Shown here piece after piece: positions 12,724-23,587 of a DNA stretch of 64,000 nucleotides; the first letter of the stretch is position 1; each line of letters opens with the position of its first letter. The notes under the pieces were generated by a model that saw only the letters and a list, made by a program, of their open reading frames with translations, ran no database searches and was not told the origin of the DNA. The position numbers were made by a program, and so were the translations under genes. Source of the stretch: Apostichopus japonicus (lineage: Eukaryota > Echinodermata > Holothuroidea > Aspidochirotida > Stichopodidae); assembly GCF_037975245.1 (NCBI RefSeq), contig NC_092571.1, positions 25,618,564 to 25,682,563 of the forward strand, read 5' to 3'.

Positions 12724-12903
12724 CACAGGTTTATGTATTGCTTCAATAGTATTGACAGTTAGCTGGTAACATGTAGTGGATTCTTCAGCATCATCATGCT
12801 GTTCATTCACTCTAGGAATCTGGTCTGCGTTCTTCTGGAAAAGATCCCGCCATTCAGACTCACTTTTAACCTTTCTGGCTGCTGATAATAGTGACTGCAA
12901 CAT
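12724..12903 (-). CDS. first coding exon of an unrecognised gene
   Basis: Sixty codons from ATG (12901-12903), preceded in frame by TAA, to a phase-0 consensus donor GTAAGT at 12718-12723. The peptide is MLQSLLSAARKVKSESEW and onward, mostly hydrophilic and acidic around residues 35-42 (EQHDDAEES). It has no signal peptide or membrane segment. I do not recognise the family. The strong donor plus amphipathic, non-repetitive composition supports a real exon. Downstream exons would lie to the left on the minus strand. It could be an upstream exon spliced into NPHP4, since a phase-0 acceptor (TCCCAG) exists inside the NPHP4 first exon at about 3627, but that is speculative. Confidence 0.55.
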
Positions 12904-13139
12904 GTCTTACTTTGTTCTCAGTTGATTTATAAACATCTTCTGAGAGCTATTTGAACAAAATTTGTTTTTATTCCTCGAACACCTTTTAACAGTAGGGTAG
13001 GAATTTTATTCTCATGTAAATACTAAATATTCATGTCCTGAGAGAGAAAAAGAGAAATGGGTAAAAGTTGATCAACATTTATAATTTGGAACAATGTATA
13101 CAAATAGTAATAATAGGCTATAGGCCTAGGCTAGGCTTA

Positions 13140-14003
13140 CCAGTCAAAACGTCCCTTTACCAAAACGTCCCCGTACCAAAACGTCCCCGCTTTTGGTCAA
13201 AACGTCCCCGTTGGTCAAAACGTCCCCGTAAGTCAAAACGTCCCCGTCTAATACATTCATTTACAGTTGTTAATATATATTAATTTTAAGTTATTATTTG
13301 GCTAAGTTATCGGCATGCAAGTTGGATTACAGGATTACAGGCGCTAAATAAATCATGAAGGACTATATATCGTTTAGGGCAGAGACGGGAAAGGGGGCTG
13401 GGGCTTTAGCCGTAGTCCCCCTTCTATACCATCAAAAAATAAGAAGGCAGAAAAAATTCTGGAAAAGGGTAGCAAAATAGGCAAACAATCACGAAAATCA
13501 AAAATATAAAGTGTCTTCAGAAAAAAATAAACGTATGTGCTGTAGGAAAATATATATCACTTTCATCCAGCCCATCTCGCATATTCCAAAAGTAACTTGT
13601 TGTACATAAACAAAACAAAAATTCTTTTATATTCCCTTCCCTCAATATCGTATAAATTCATTCATTCAGAAACCAACTCGTGTTTAAAAAAATCCTATAA
13701 CCCTACAGCCCTCTTGCATTCCCTTTTCTAGTATCTTACCTCAGAAAATTATACTCAAAAATGTTTCCTCCCTCATAGCCGGCACTTCCCACTCCTAAAA
13801 ACTGTGTTTTCAACCTAAACTTACTTATCCTTACTCTTTGATTTGAACTAAAAACATCCACACTTGCATTCCAACTGATTATAAAAGCGGGGACGTTTTG
13901 ACTCACGGGGACGTTTTGACTGCGGGGTCGTTTTGGTAAAAAGCGGGGACGTTTTGGTCTGAAAAAAAGCGGGGACGTTTTGGTAAAGGGACGTTTTGAC
14001 TGG
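13140..14003. mobile_element. foldback-type element, ends made of AAAACGTCCCC repeats
   Basis: The left end (13140-13250) is an array of GTCAAAACGTCCCCG and ACCAAAACGTCCCCG units. The right end (13886-14003) is the same array inverted. The outermost 20 bases on both sides are CCAGTCAAAACGTCCCTTTA. CCTAGGCTAG occurs on both sides a few bases outside (13125-13134 and 14007-14016), which could be a displaced target duplication or chance. The 640-bp core is AT-rich and non-coding, so the element is non-autonomous. Confidence 0.8.
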
Positions 14004-14702
14004 ATACCTAGGCTAGTACCGGGTCAAATAAGTTTGACCCATACTTGTTACCGTCCACCCTGTGATGTTTATTGATCTGTGCACTTCCATGAATGAATTG
14101 ATTTTAGACAAATCTTGTAACCTACTGAATAATCTAAGAGATACTTCTTTCCCCTTTAAATTCATGCTCAAATTTGATGGCCACAATAAAAGACACATCT
14201 CTGACAATTGGTACGGATATCCCATATGACTCTAGAGTATACCAGTACGACTAAATGTTCAAATGTTTAGTAAGCCTGAACTAAACTAATAATACTGTAT
14301 GATATAAGGATGGGTTTTGCAAAACATCCCTTTCACAAGTTAACAAAATAACATTTGGGCTGACAAAAGCATTGAGGCTAATTATTTTTGCGTGAACCAG
14401 TTCCGCGAACAACATATTTGTATTCTTTCTGACCTCTCAAGTGTTTTTACATCCAATAGCCTAGATCGTGTTTACAAATTTATGCTATTATATGCTCTTA
14501 AATTGGACACAATTGAAGCTCATAAAACATCCAAAGAACCCCTAGTGGTAAAAACACGATATGAATAATAAAAGTAAATATTTACCAATTCCGGGGTCAC
14601 GGGTAGCCTATACTGTAGCTTCACTAAACCATAGGAACGTAGACTTGTCAAAGTCGTCTACTATGGAACGCCAAAAGGACTGTAGTTTTTGGGTAATTCA
14701 CT

Positions 14703-17700
14703 GGTGACCGGACAACTCCCCCCTGGACGATTACCCCCCGGACAATTACCCCCCAGACAACTCCCCCCTGGACAATTACCCCCCTGACAATTCCCACCCA
14801 GACAATTCCCACCCCGGACAGTTCCCACCCCAGACAATTCCCCCCCGGACAATTCCCATCACGGACGACTTCCCCCCGGACAATTACCCCCCGGTCAATA
14901 ACCCTCCCGGACAATTTCCCCCCGGACTATTCCCCCCCGGACAATTTCCCCCTGACAATAGCCCAAAGAAAATTGTCAATAGGGGGGACCCAATTGGGAC
15001 GATTTTATAACGCTAAGTACCAATAAAAACTGTGCGTGTGAACGATATTATTTTATATTAGCATAACCAACAGGTCCAACTCACTTGAGAAAAAATATTC
15101 ACGAAGTTAAAGCAGGGAGTTGTTTCCATAACAACTCCCTGGTTAAAGATACGAACCACGCGTATCTTTGTGCGAGATTCTCGTGCATTAGTGATATATT
15201 TATTTATTTCCGCTTTCTGTGTGTAAACCATGTCTGCCCTGTAGAGACTGACTTTCGCTTAATTTTTTCAACATAAAGGAGTGAGATACGGGTTTACTTT
15301 GGTCTACTTACATAGAGATCTGAATCTGATCTGAGACCTGTCACGCTACCAATGTAATAATTTTGCAATGTAGAAAACATACGAACACCGTTGAATTGAA
15401 AAGCTTAAATAGCAAAACGACTGTAGTTTAGGAGACAAAGTACCAAAACACTTTCTTGTTTCGCGTGCATTGTGTATTCTATAGCTTTACTAAAACAATG
15501 ATAATATTTTGGGCGTCAATTTGGTAACTTTTTGGAAAAAGAGATTTGGTGCGCTTCGCGCGCACAAGCTGCATTGATGCTGTGAGAATTAATTACTCCT
15601 TGCACATGCATGTTAGCTAGATAACCTTAACATTTTCTGCGCACTTCGCGCGCACTTTAGCTGCATTTGTTTCCGGGTAGAGGCTTTTATTTGAATCTTT
15701 TTTATGCCTTGCCAGAGGCAACAGGAATATATGCATTCACGCATGTGTGTGCGTGTGTCTGTCTGTGACGCCGGCTTGTAATCACGATAACTGAACGATG
15801 CAGATCCGATCGGTCTCATACTTGGTGGGTGGGATACATATAGTGAGTAGATGGTCCCTATCGTTGTTGGTGCCAATCTCATTAATATATATTAAAAAGT
15901 GGACGGACTCCGTATCTCGGCAACCAAATGGATGATTTGTTCAAACTTGTTTGGTAGCATTGGTAGGAGGTGGGGTACATGCGTATGTTAACACCTTATC
16001 GCATCTCATTGATATTCATGAGGGGCGGAGCCAAATGTAATTTCGTTGAAAATTGCTCGTAATCAGGCTAAGTCAATGACGCAAAGTTTGATTTCATTCC
16101 CATACTTGGGAATAGTGAGTCAAGGTGGTCCCTATTGTTTGTGGTGCCAATATCATTAAAATTCATGACTTGGCGGGGCTTCGAAAAATTTCTTTAAATG
16201 CTACTATCTCGGCAACCGTCTGTCCGATTTTGTTCAAACTTATTTTGGTGGCATTGGTGGGAGGTGTGGGTGCATGTGTAGGTTAGAACCCTACTGCATC
16301 TCATTAATATTTTTGAGGGGCGTGGCCAAATGTAGTTTCGATGAAAATTGCTCAGAACCACTTTTTGATTCCTTGCCAGAGGCGGAAGATGTGCATGCGT
16401 GCATGTAAGTGTGTGTCTGTGTCGCCGGTTGTAACCACTCTAAGTGGATTACGCAAGTTCAGATCATTCTCATACTTCGGTGGTGGATTACCCATAGTGA
16501 GTAGATGATTCTTATTGTTTTTGGTTAAGGTCAAGGTCACCTGAAGGCAACAGAGCTAGGTAAACAATTATATCTGGCTTCAAATCCAAAGACAAGGAAT
16601 CACGAAGCTCTAGACTGTTGTTATGCATTATAGCTACTATACCCCTACATTGATTGAGGGGGTGGGGAGTTCTAAAGACAGCCAATATGCATGCACTGTA
16701 TTCATGGTACTGTTGTCCCGTCATTTTGGCGGGGATTGTAGACACATGAGACATAAAAAAATTGGGACAGAGTCGTGGATCGTTTATGGTTGAGTTGTTT
16801 TACGAGCAAAACGACTTCTAAAACTTTCAAGAATTAAAGCATAAATAACGCAAAACAAAAGACTGCAAATTCTTGTCAGTCAAAACAAGCGATGTAAATG
16901 GCGAAAATAACAAAACACAAGTGATGAGCAACCAATTTCAAAAGAATTAGCGGTTTTCTAAAAAAAACAAAAACAAAATTACCTTTAGCTTTTACCTAAC
17001 AATGCCACTGCTCTTACAAGAGGTCATAACGGTCTGACGAAGTGGCGAATCTTTAGTATACTATTTTAAAGAGTTTAAATTTATTCTGATGATACTTCTT
17101 AAAATATAAACCAAAAAGCCAGTGGGCATATTGTGATTCCTTGCCGATTGAGATTACATTGATCAAGGTTCTTTCACTGACTGTGGACCTACCTACTATA
17201 TGTTAACTTACCATGTTTAAAAGCTATTTTTATCAAAAATCAACTCAAGCCCTGCCCCCCTAATAAATGTGCATAATATCACATTGAACATACATTATCA
17301 TGTACCCGCTATATACCAACACCTCACACAAAGTATGATTCAATTCTGAAAATTTTAAATTTGACCCTGTGACCTCATTAGTATTATTGAGATGAGCACC
17401 AAAATCAACAGGGTTCTTCTACTCAGTATGACGCATCTATGTACCAAGTATGACTTCAATCCAACTTGCTATTGTTGAGTTATCGTGTTTACGAGCTAAG
17501 GGCGTCACATACACACACACACACACTCTCCGCCCGCATGAATGCATAAGTTACGATTGTCATCGAAACCAAAACTGAAATCTCCTGTTGCACACCACCA
17601 ATTTTACTGGAATAATAGTCTTAACCCCGCCTACATCGGCTGTCAATCAATCGTCGAAATTTCCGAGGAAGGGGATTGTCCGGGGGGAAATTGTCCGGGG

Positions 17701-17962
17701 GGAAATTGTCCGGGGGGAAATTGTCCGGGGGGAAATTGTCCGGGGGGAAATTGTCCGGGGGGCAATTGTCATGGGTGGGAATTGTCCGGAGTGGTAATTG
17801 TCCGGGGGGCAATTGTCAGGGTTGGGAATTGTCCGGGTGGAAATTGTCCGGGGGGCAAATGTCAGGGTTGGGAATTGTCCGGGTGGGAATTGTCCGAGGG
17901 GGAATCGTCCGGGGGGTAATAGTCCGGGAGGAAATCGTCCAGGGGGGAATTGTCCGGGAACC
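14703..17962. mobile_element. TU-like foldback transposon, non-autonomous
   Basis: The 3260-bp element is flanked by a perfect 8-bp duplication AATTCACT (14695-14702 and 17963-17970). Both ends are tandem arrays of a 15-bp unit, AAATTGTCCGGGGGG on the right (17673-17962, about 19 units) and its reverse complement on the left (14703-14955, about 17 units). The terminal 31 bases agree between ends at nearly all positions (GGTGACCGGACAACTCCCCC against GGTTCCCGGACAATTCCCCC). Echinoderm TU elements are known for 15-bp tandem repeats in their inverted ends and 8-bp duplications. The 2.7-kb core has no transposase and contains its own internal repeats. The Gly/Cys/Pro-rich and Arg/Gly-rich frames in the arrays are artefacts. 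Confidence 0.9.
15785..16365. repeat. two tandem copies of a unit of about 290 bp inside the TU-like element
   Basis: Copy 1 is at 15785-16060 and copy 2 at 16070-16365. Both contain CATACTTGG.., GTGCCAAT(C/A)TCATTAA, ATCTCGGCAACC (15913 and 16205), GTTCAAACTT, GCATTGGT(A/G)GGAGGT, GAGGGGCG and GAAAATTGCTC. A partial third copy follows to about 16525, and TTGCCAGAGGC occurs at about 15710 and 16373. The unit probably represents an older repeat captured by the element. Confidence 0.75.
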
Positions 17963-18338
17963 AATTCACTATGTCGTCGAATATAATTTGTTGAAAAAAA
18001 AGGTGTCCCCTTTGTTATAATAACATAGCATTTGTAGTAAGGAGTCTATGTAGCCTCCAAGCAGATAACTTATACTCAGTTGCTTACTTGCTTAACCAGA
18101 GTGATTAATAAGTTTGTGAAGTGAGGGCCAGTGGTACAAATGTATCGAAAAAAGTTGAAAAGTGCAGTCGTGAAAGATGGGGTGTCTGACTGACACTGAG
18201 TGAATCGTTGACGCATAGCGCGAAATGGAGGATGGGGGGGGGGGTACAAGGAAGCAGTCGGAGTTTTCTGGCTCCAAACCCATCCCCCCCCCCCATCATC
18301 AGGCATTAGCTACGTCCCTGCGTGCCGTAAGGTACACC

Positions 18339-18635
18339 CAGGCGCGTAGCCAGGAATTTGCCAAGGGAGGGGCGAAACTGTAGATTCGGCATTGCAAACT
18401 ATCTAAGCGTAGCGCCACCATGATTGGCGCGAAGCGTACAAGAAAATTTTGGATGGAAGTGCCTCCTAGATCGCTGGAAATGGCACTTCCCAGGCCTTGT
18501 TAGTTGCATCTTAGCATTTTCTCTCTTGAAAACACTGGCGATATCATAAAAACATTAAAAAAAAATTTTTAAAAATATGCTCAAGGGGGGGGGGGGGCGG
18601 CTGCCCCCTTCGCCCCCCCCTTGGCTACGCGCCTG
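18339..18635. mobile_element. hAT-type MITE with CAGGCGCGTAGCCA ends
   Basis: A perfect 14-bp inverted terminus CAGGCGCGTAGCCA occurs at both ends. A perfect 8-bp target duplication GGTACACC is at 18331-18338 and 18636-18643. The element is 297 bp, non-coding, with a poly-G/C segment near the right end. The target is one unit of the adjacent 60-bp satellite, so insertion came after the satellite formed. Confidence 0.92.
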
Positions 18636-18918
18636 GGTACACCACAGTGTACTGAGACACACAGGGGGGCCACCTCAGTCCAGTGCGTGCTAAGCTGGTA
18701 CACCACAGTGTACTGAGGCACACAGGGGGCCACCTCAGTCCAGGGCGTGCTAAGTGGTACACCACAGTACTGAGGCACACAGGGGGGCCACCTCAGTCCA
18801 GTGCGTGCTAACATGGTACACCACAGTGTACTGAGGCACACAGGGGGCCACCTCAGTCCATGGCGTGCTAAGCTGGTACACCACAGTGTACTGAGGCACA
18901 CAGGGGGCCACCTCAGTC
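18636..18918. repeat. satellite of about 60 bp, five copies
   Basis: Five units each contain GGTACACCACAGTGTACTGA, then GGCACACAGGGGGCCACCTC and AGTCCA..GCGTGCTAA. Units differ by a few bases and small indels. Each holds an imperfect palindrome, GTACACCACAGTGTAC. The last unit merges into the 10-bp array. Confidence 0.92.
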
Positions 18919-19497
18919 CAGGAGCGTACAGGAGCGCACAGGAACGCACAGGAGCGCACAGAAGCGCACAGGAGTGCACAGGAGCACACAGGAGCGCACA
19001 GGAGTGCACAGGAACGCACAGGAGCGCACAGGAGTGCACGGGAGTGCACAGGAGCACACAGGAGCGCACAGAAGCGCACATGAGCGCACATGAGACCACA
19101 GGAACGCACAGGAGCGCACATGAGCGCACAGGAGCGCAAAGGAGCGCAAAGGAGCGCACAGGAGCGCACAGGAACGCACAGGAGCGCACAGGAACGCACA
19201 AGAGCGCACAGGAGCGCACAGGGGCGCACAGGAGAGCACAGGAGCGCACAGGAGCGCACAGGAGTGCACAGTAGCACACAGGAGCGCACAGGGACGCACA
19301 GGAGTGCACGGGAGCGCACAGGAGCGCACAGGAGCCGGAGAAGCGCACAGGAGCGAACAGGAGCGCACAGGAGAACACAGGAGCGCACATGAGCGCACAT
19401 GAGCGCACAGGAGCCGGAGGAGCGCACAGGAGAACACAGGAGCGCACAGGAACGCAAAGGAGCGCACAGGAACGCACAGGAGCGCACAGGTGCGCAG
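18919..19497. repeat. 10-bp minisatellite, unit GGAGCGCACA
   Basis: About 57 near-identical units, with single-base variants (GGAACGCACA, GGAGTGCACA, GGAGCACACA) and rare insertions (GGAGCCGGAG). Because 10 is not a multiple of three, several frames stay open on both strands for 100-300 codons (Cys-Ala-Leu-Leu or Ser-Ala-Gln-Glu-Arg repeats). These have no other support as genes. Confidence 0.95.
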
Positions 19498-19526
19498 TCG
19501 CCCACTCAGGCTCACTCTCTCCTTCG

Positions 19527-19655
19527 GTGAAGTTCCTTCACCTAAATATCAACAGTATCCTTTCAAAATTAAGTCACCTCCTCAATCGTATTGCCATCCA
19601 CTCCCCGGATATCATCTCGTTAAACGAAACTGCAAGTTCTCAATTAAAAGACGAG
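19527..19655 (+). pseudogene. LINE AP-endonuclease fragment
   Basis: The frame reads VKFLHLNINSILSKLSHLLN and continues with IHSPDIISLNET. This matches the start of the apurinic endonuclease domain of non-LTR retrotransposons (typically LNINSL..K..L......PDII.L.ET). It stops at TAA (19656-19658) and no reverse transcriptase is nearby, so it is a short dead fragment. The clade cannot be assigned from 43 residues. Confidence 0.7.
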
Positions 19656-19659
19656 TAAG

Positions 19660-20820
19660 TATACCGAACAAAAACCGACAGCAAAATGCGACGCCAGCTG
19701 TTTGCCTCCAATTATATGGTTTTAATAGTTCAGTGTGAGGGGACCTGCTTTCCCGGCCCCTGAGGTTACTTGTTCATATCGCTTTTTAGCTTTAGTTTAA
19801 TTTAGTAGAAAGAAAAAAGGGATCAGAAGGGATACTCAAGTCCCCATCAAGGACCCTATAGGAGAGTAAATAACTCGAGACACAATAAAAGTCAGACCCG
19901 ATTACTCATTCACGCTACTTGAAAGTACAACATTCTCAGGCAAACCGTTCAACTCATTCACAACCTTATTAGTTATGCCGAATATTAATCCTACTGTGTA
20001 ACTTCTGGAGTTTAAGACAATGACCCCTGGTTCAACTACTATTAGCAAACATGAAAAGGTCAGTTAAAGATAAATTGTCAAAATCATACTCAATCGTGTA
20101 AACCTGAATCAAGTCACCGCGTAATTCAGTGGATAGTAACACATTCACTCCCCACTGCCATAGTTCAAGTTACAGAAGCACTCATACATGCATATGGGCT
20201 GAAGGGGAACAAGTTTCAAAATCTGAGACGTCGTGCTGACCCTGGTTCATTAACTTAGTATTTCGATTTCAATACGCGGCTGGGACAACAATATAAATGG
20301 GCAGTTGCTTGACCAGAGTTGTGTTGGTGGGTGGGAGAGTAATTGCATACGGTAATCATGAATATTTTATAATAGTTTATAACATTTCAAGAAGATGTAC
20401 GCAACATGTTGTTTTATCAAGAACGGTCAAATTTAGTGATGCTCGAGAGAGAACTTATTGGTTCTATTGTCCATTGGATACTTAGGATAATCTGTACCAT
20501 AGTCTCTGATCCTTGTGTTGCACTAATCTAGACAAATTAATATGAATTTATATGAAACAGGCCTATCTACAATAGTTTTAACTCAGTTGGTGGTTTGGGT
20601 TGTTTGTGTTTGATTAACCCCATGTTAATTGTTTAGTTCAAAGTTCCTCATCTGCAGTCTCTCTCTCTTGTATTGCATGTATGTGTGTGTATGTGTGTGT
20701 GTGTGTGTGGTGTATGGGGAGGAGGACGGGGAAGGTTCTGATATCATCTGAGAGAGCTGTTAATTCTCTTTCATCTACAGGGTACGCCGATTGTAAGTGG
20801 GCATGACAATTGACCTTCAA
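19660..20820. other. non-coding DNA
   Basis: Short frames only, plus a GT microsatellite at about 20682-20708. No gene or transposon end was recognised. Confidence 0.4.
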
Positions 20821-20824
20821 TTGA

Positions 20825-21270
20825 CCTGCAAAGGCTTGGTTCAGCGGTTAGAGTGTCTCCCTCACAATCCTTAGGTTCCAGGATCAAAATTCAGCCAGGA
20901 GCCAGATTCTCTAGACCTATTCAAAAATCGCTGGAGTGCAGTGGTGATGTGCGAAGTCTTCCGTGGATTTCGTATTTCTAGTTTGTGAACTTTGTCAATG
21001 AGGTTTGTTTCTGTTCTTCACTTGTTTTCGAAACAACTTTGTTCGTCATGGCTGCACTGCGCAGTGATGTCGAATGGGTTGCCTTTGCCTACCTCAGTAT
21101 TTGAGAAAGTGGTCAGATGCTGGGGCATACACTCTCGTCCGTCGGATGGGGACGTTAAATGGCAGTCCTGGGAGCACGAATGGGAGCGAATTCACACCCC
21201 TGCCTCGTTATCCTCTGAACACTTATCGAAAAAAGAAAAGGCTTCAAATAGTTCATCCACGATCTAACAC
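20825..21270 (+). mobile_element. tRNA-derived SINE (degraded)
   Basis: The 5' part is tRNA-like: an A-box-like TGGTTCAGCGGTTAGAG at about 20836, and a decayed B box GGATCAAAATTC about 45 bases later. The body contains CGTCGGATGGGGACGTTAAA at about 21138-21160, a motif I associate with tail regions of invertebrate SINEs. The exact right end was not determined. Confidence 0.5.
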
Positions 21271-22847
21271 AAAAAGGGTCTCAAAATAAGCTAATGCCGC
21301 GGCTTCCTGATCCTTGGCCTCTCTAAACTAAACTAATTGACAGAAGGCCAGTACGTACATGAGAGTCATCTAAGATGAGTCGGGCAGTTGTGAATGTGAG
21401 GGGTCAGGGATAAAAAGGACGAACTTCAGTTTGATTTCCCCCCCCCCCAAAAAAAAAAAAAAAATTAAAAATCCCTTCCTACCGCCCATAGACTGCTGCA
21501 AAACCGATCACACATCACATTTAAAAAAAAAACGCCTATGAAAAATGTTAAATTACAGTAGTGCATTTATCTCATTGGCGTGTATACGCATACCGCCATC
21601 ACTTTCTTATGCCGTCGGGCGAGAGTGGCCAATTGTCGGGTTGAACATTTTTGTTTATTGGGGAAATTCAGACCGACCATTTAAAATAAAAGTGACTAAT
21701 GAACACATTTCCATATTTTACACAATTTTACACATATATCCATAGTTTTCCATGCCATCCATGTTTTCTTATAACACTGCTGCAAACAAGGACCTCTTAA
21801 CCACTATGGGCGGGGAGGTCAGTGGAGGTTATGATTGCTATGTCATCCTGGGGTTCATCTCCCCCTTTGAGAAATTTGATAAAATGACTGATGCTTATGT
21901 AAAATGGTGCTAAATTTAGTTTGCAGCTTTTGAAATAAATGTTGAAGAATTATAAATTTATTTCCAGTACACTTAGAATCATAACAATTCCTTCACTTAC
22001 CATGAAACGCTTCGGTTTCACCAGAGAAATCAGCCCTGTATACGGTTTATTCACTCTCCGATAGGCAATTCGTGGGATGAGCTTGTTGTGACGAAAAATA
22101 CGGGATATTCTATTACTTGCTTAGGGGTTTGTGTCGCTGAGCTATGAAAATACTGACACTGAAAATACGGGTACATATATATAAGAAGCCAATTTGGTAA
22201 AAAATATGCTTATAGAGTTATAGACTTCCGACAAATTAATAGAAATACACAAACCTATTTCAAATTTACCTAAATATGAAACTTTGTGTTGAACTATTAG
22301 AACAGGTAGGTGTAGAACCCCTTCCTTAAAAATTGACTGTGCGAAAACCAGCACTGCAATAAAACTCAAAGACGAACTGCTTTAGTCATAAGTTTTGAAC
22401 GTATTGAAAGGTATTTTGAATATAATGTTCACTGAACGTGTTCTTTACTTTAATTCTATAGTAGTATAGTAAAACGTCTACCGCGAGATATGTGCGTTTG
22501 ATATATGGTGTAATTAGACAAAAGATTTGTAGCATGATTTTAGTACTTGCGATTCAATTGTGTACAAAGTAATAGGGAACAGAAAGAAAGCTCATGGCAA
22601 TATCTTACATGTCCTGTCATTGGATACTGATACTCACGAGCCGAAATTTTGACCAATCAGATTGAATTTTATATCAATGTAGAGAGGAATTTTGTCTTCT
22701 GACGTAATTTGAACAAGGAGAATTTATCGACTTTTCTTTCATAGGTGGTCAATTCTGCTCTGAAAGGATAAACACCCAAAAAATTGATGAATGTATTATG
22801 ATACACTGTGAAATTGTCAATGGGCGGATATAGACTTAACACGATTA

Positions 22848-23100
22848 TGGTAGGCCATACGGGAAATAATTGCTGATTTAATGTCCGTATGAATTAAAAT
22901 GTATTTATGAAGGACATAAATGCTTTTTATGTCCGCATATATTAGAATTAATACCGTTCTTTAATTTGTTTAATACTGGCATATGAAGCTGTATGGTGAT
23001 TGGCTGAGAATTAATGCCGGTATTAAATAGAATTAATACCGGTAATAATTTTAATTCGTACGGACATTAAATCAGCAATTATTTCCCGTATGGCCTACCA
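22848..23100. mobile_element. MITE with 53-bp inverted ends
   Basis: Both ends start TGGTAGGCCATACGGGAAAT and agree over 53 bases with one mismatch. TA flanks both sides (22846-22847 and 23101-23102), suggesting a Tc1/mariner-type or related duplication; an imperfect CACGAT/CACGTT pair is an alternative reading. The core contains smaller palindromes built from ATTAATACCGGTATTAA. It can fold almost completely and has no coding capacity. Confidence 0.85.
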
Positions 23101-23204
23101 TACACGTTCGGTTAACTTCCTCTTTCTGAATCCTCTCGTTTAAACCATACGGAATATTATTCGGTAGGTAAGGATTTTTCGTGAGAACTATATAACATGT
23201 TAAT

Positions 23205-23579
23205 CAGTGGTGGAGCGTCCATACAGACAGGAGGGCGGATGCCCCCCCCCCCCGACGGACTCAAATGGACTGCTGGCGCCCTTTTCAGTTTTTTACCACT
23301 TTTTACTTATTCGCGATTATTGACTTTTTTATTGCGCTCTCATCTACCTATTGACATTTGTCACATTTTGTTGGCGATGACACCTATTTATTCTTCGTTT
23401 ATCTGCAAATTAGCAAGGCCTGGAAAGGGTAATTTCCGGCGATCTAGGGAGTATCTTTACTCAAAAGAAATTCTGTACGCTCCACGCCAACCTGTGGTGG
23501 CGCTCCGCTTAGATAGTGTCAAAAGCGCCCCTAGAGACCATTCTCGACCCCCTGACCAGTACCCCTATCTCCGCCACTG
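23205..23579. mobile_element. hAT-type MITE, CAGTGGCGGAG family, copy 1
   Basis: The ends are CAGTGGTGGAG and, inverted, CAGTGGCGGAG. There is a perfect 8-bp duplication ATGTTAAT at 23197-23204 and 23580-23587. It is alignable end to end with the copy at 61778-62156. A plus-strand frame of 127 codons through it is non-functional. Confidence 0.93.
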
Positions 23580-23587
23580 ATGTTAAT

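Noticed and set aside
17542-18020. Gly-Asn-Cys-Pro and Thr-Ile-Ser-Pro-Arg repeat frames
   Set aside because: 15-bp arrays of the foldback element, open in several frames on both strands.
13140-19497. CRISPR-like arrays
   Set aside because: The repeats are contiguous, without unique spacers, in a eukaryotic context.
18581-19505. Reading frames of 200-298 codons on the minus strand and 100-157 on the plus strand
   Set aside because: They are translations of the 10-bp and 60-bp satellites; composition is entirely repeat-driven in every frame.
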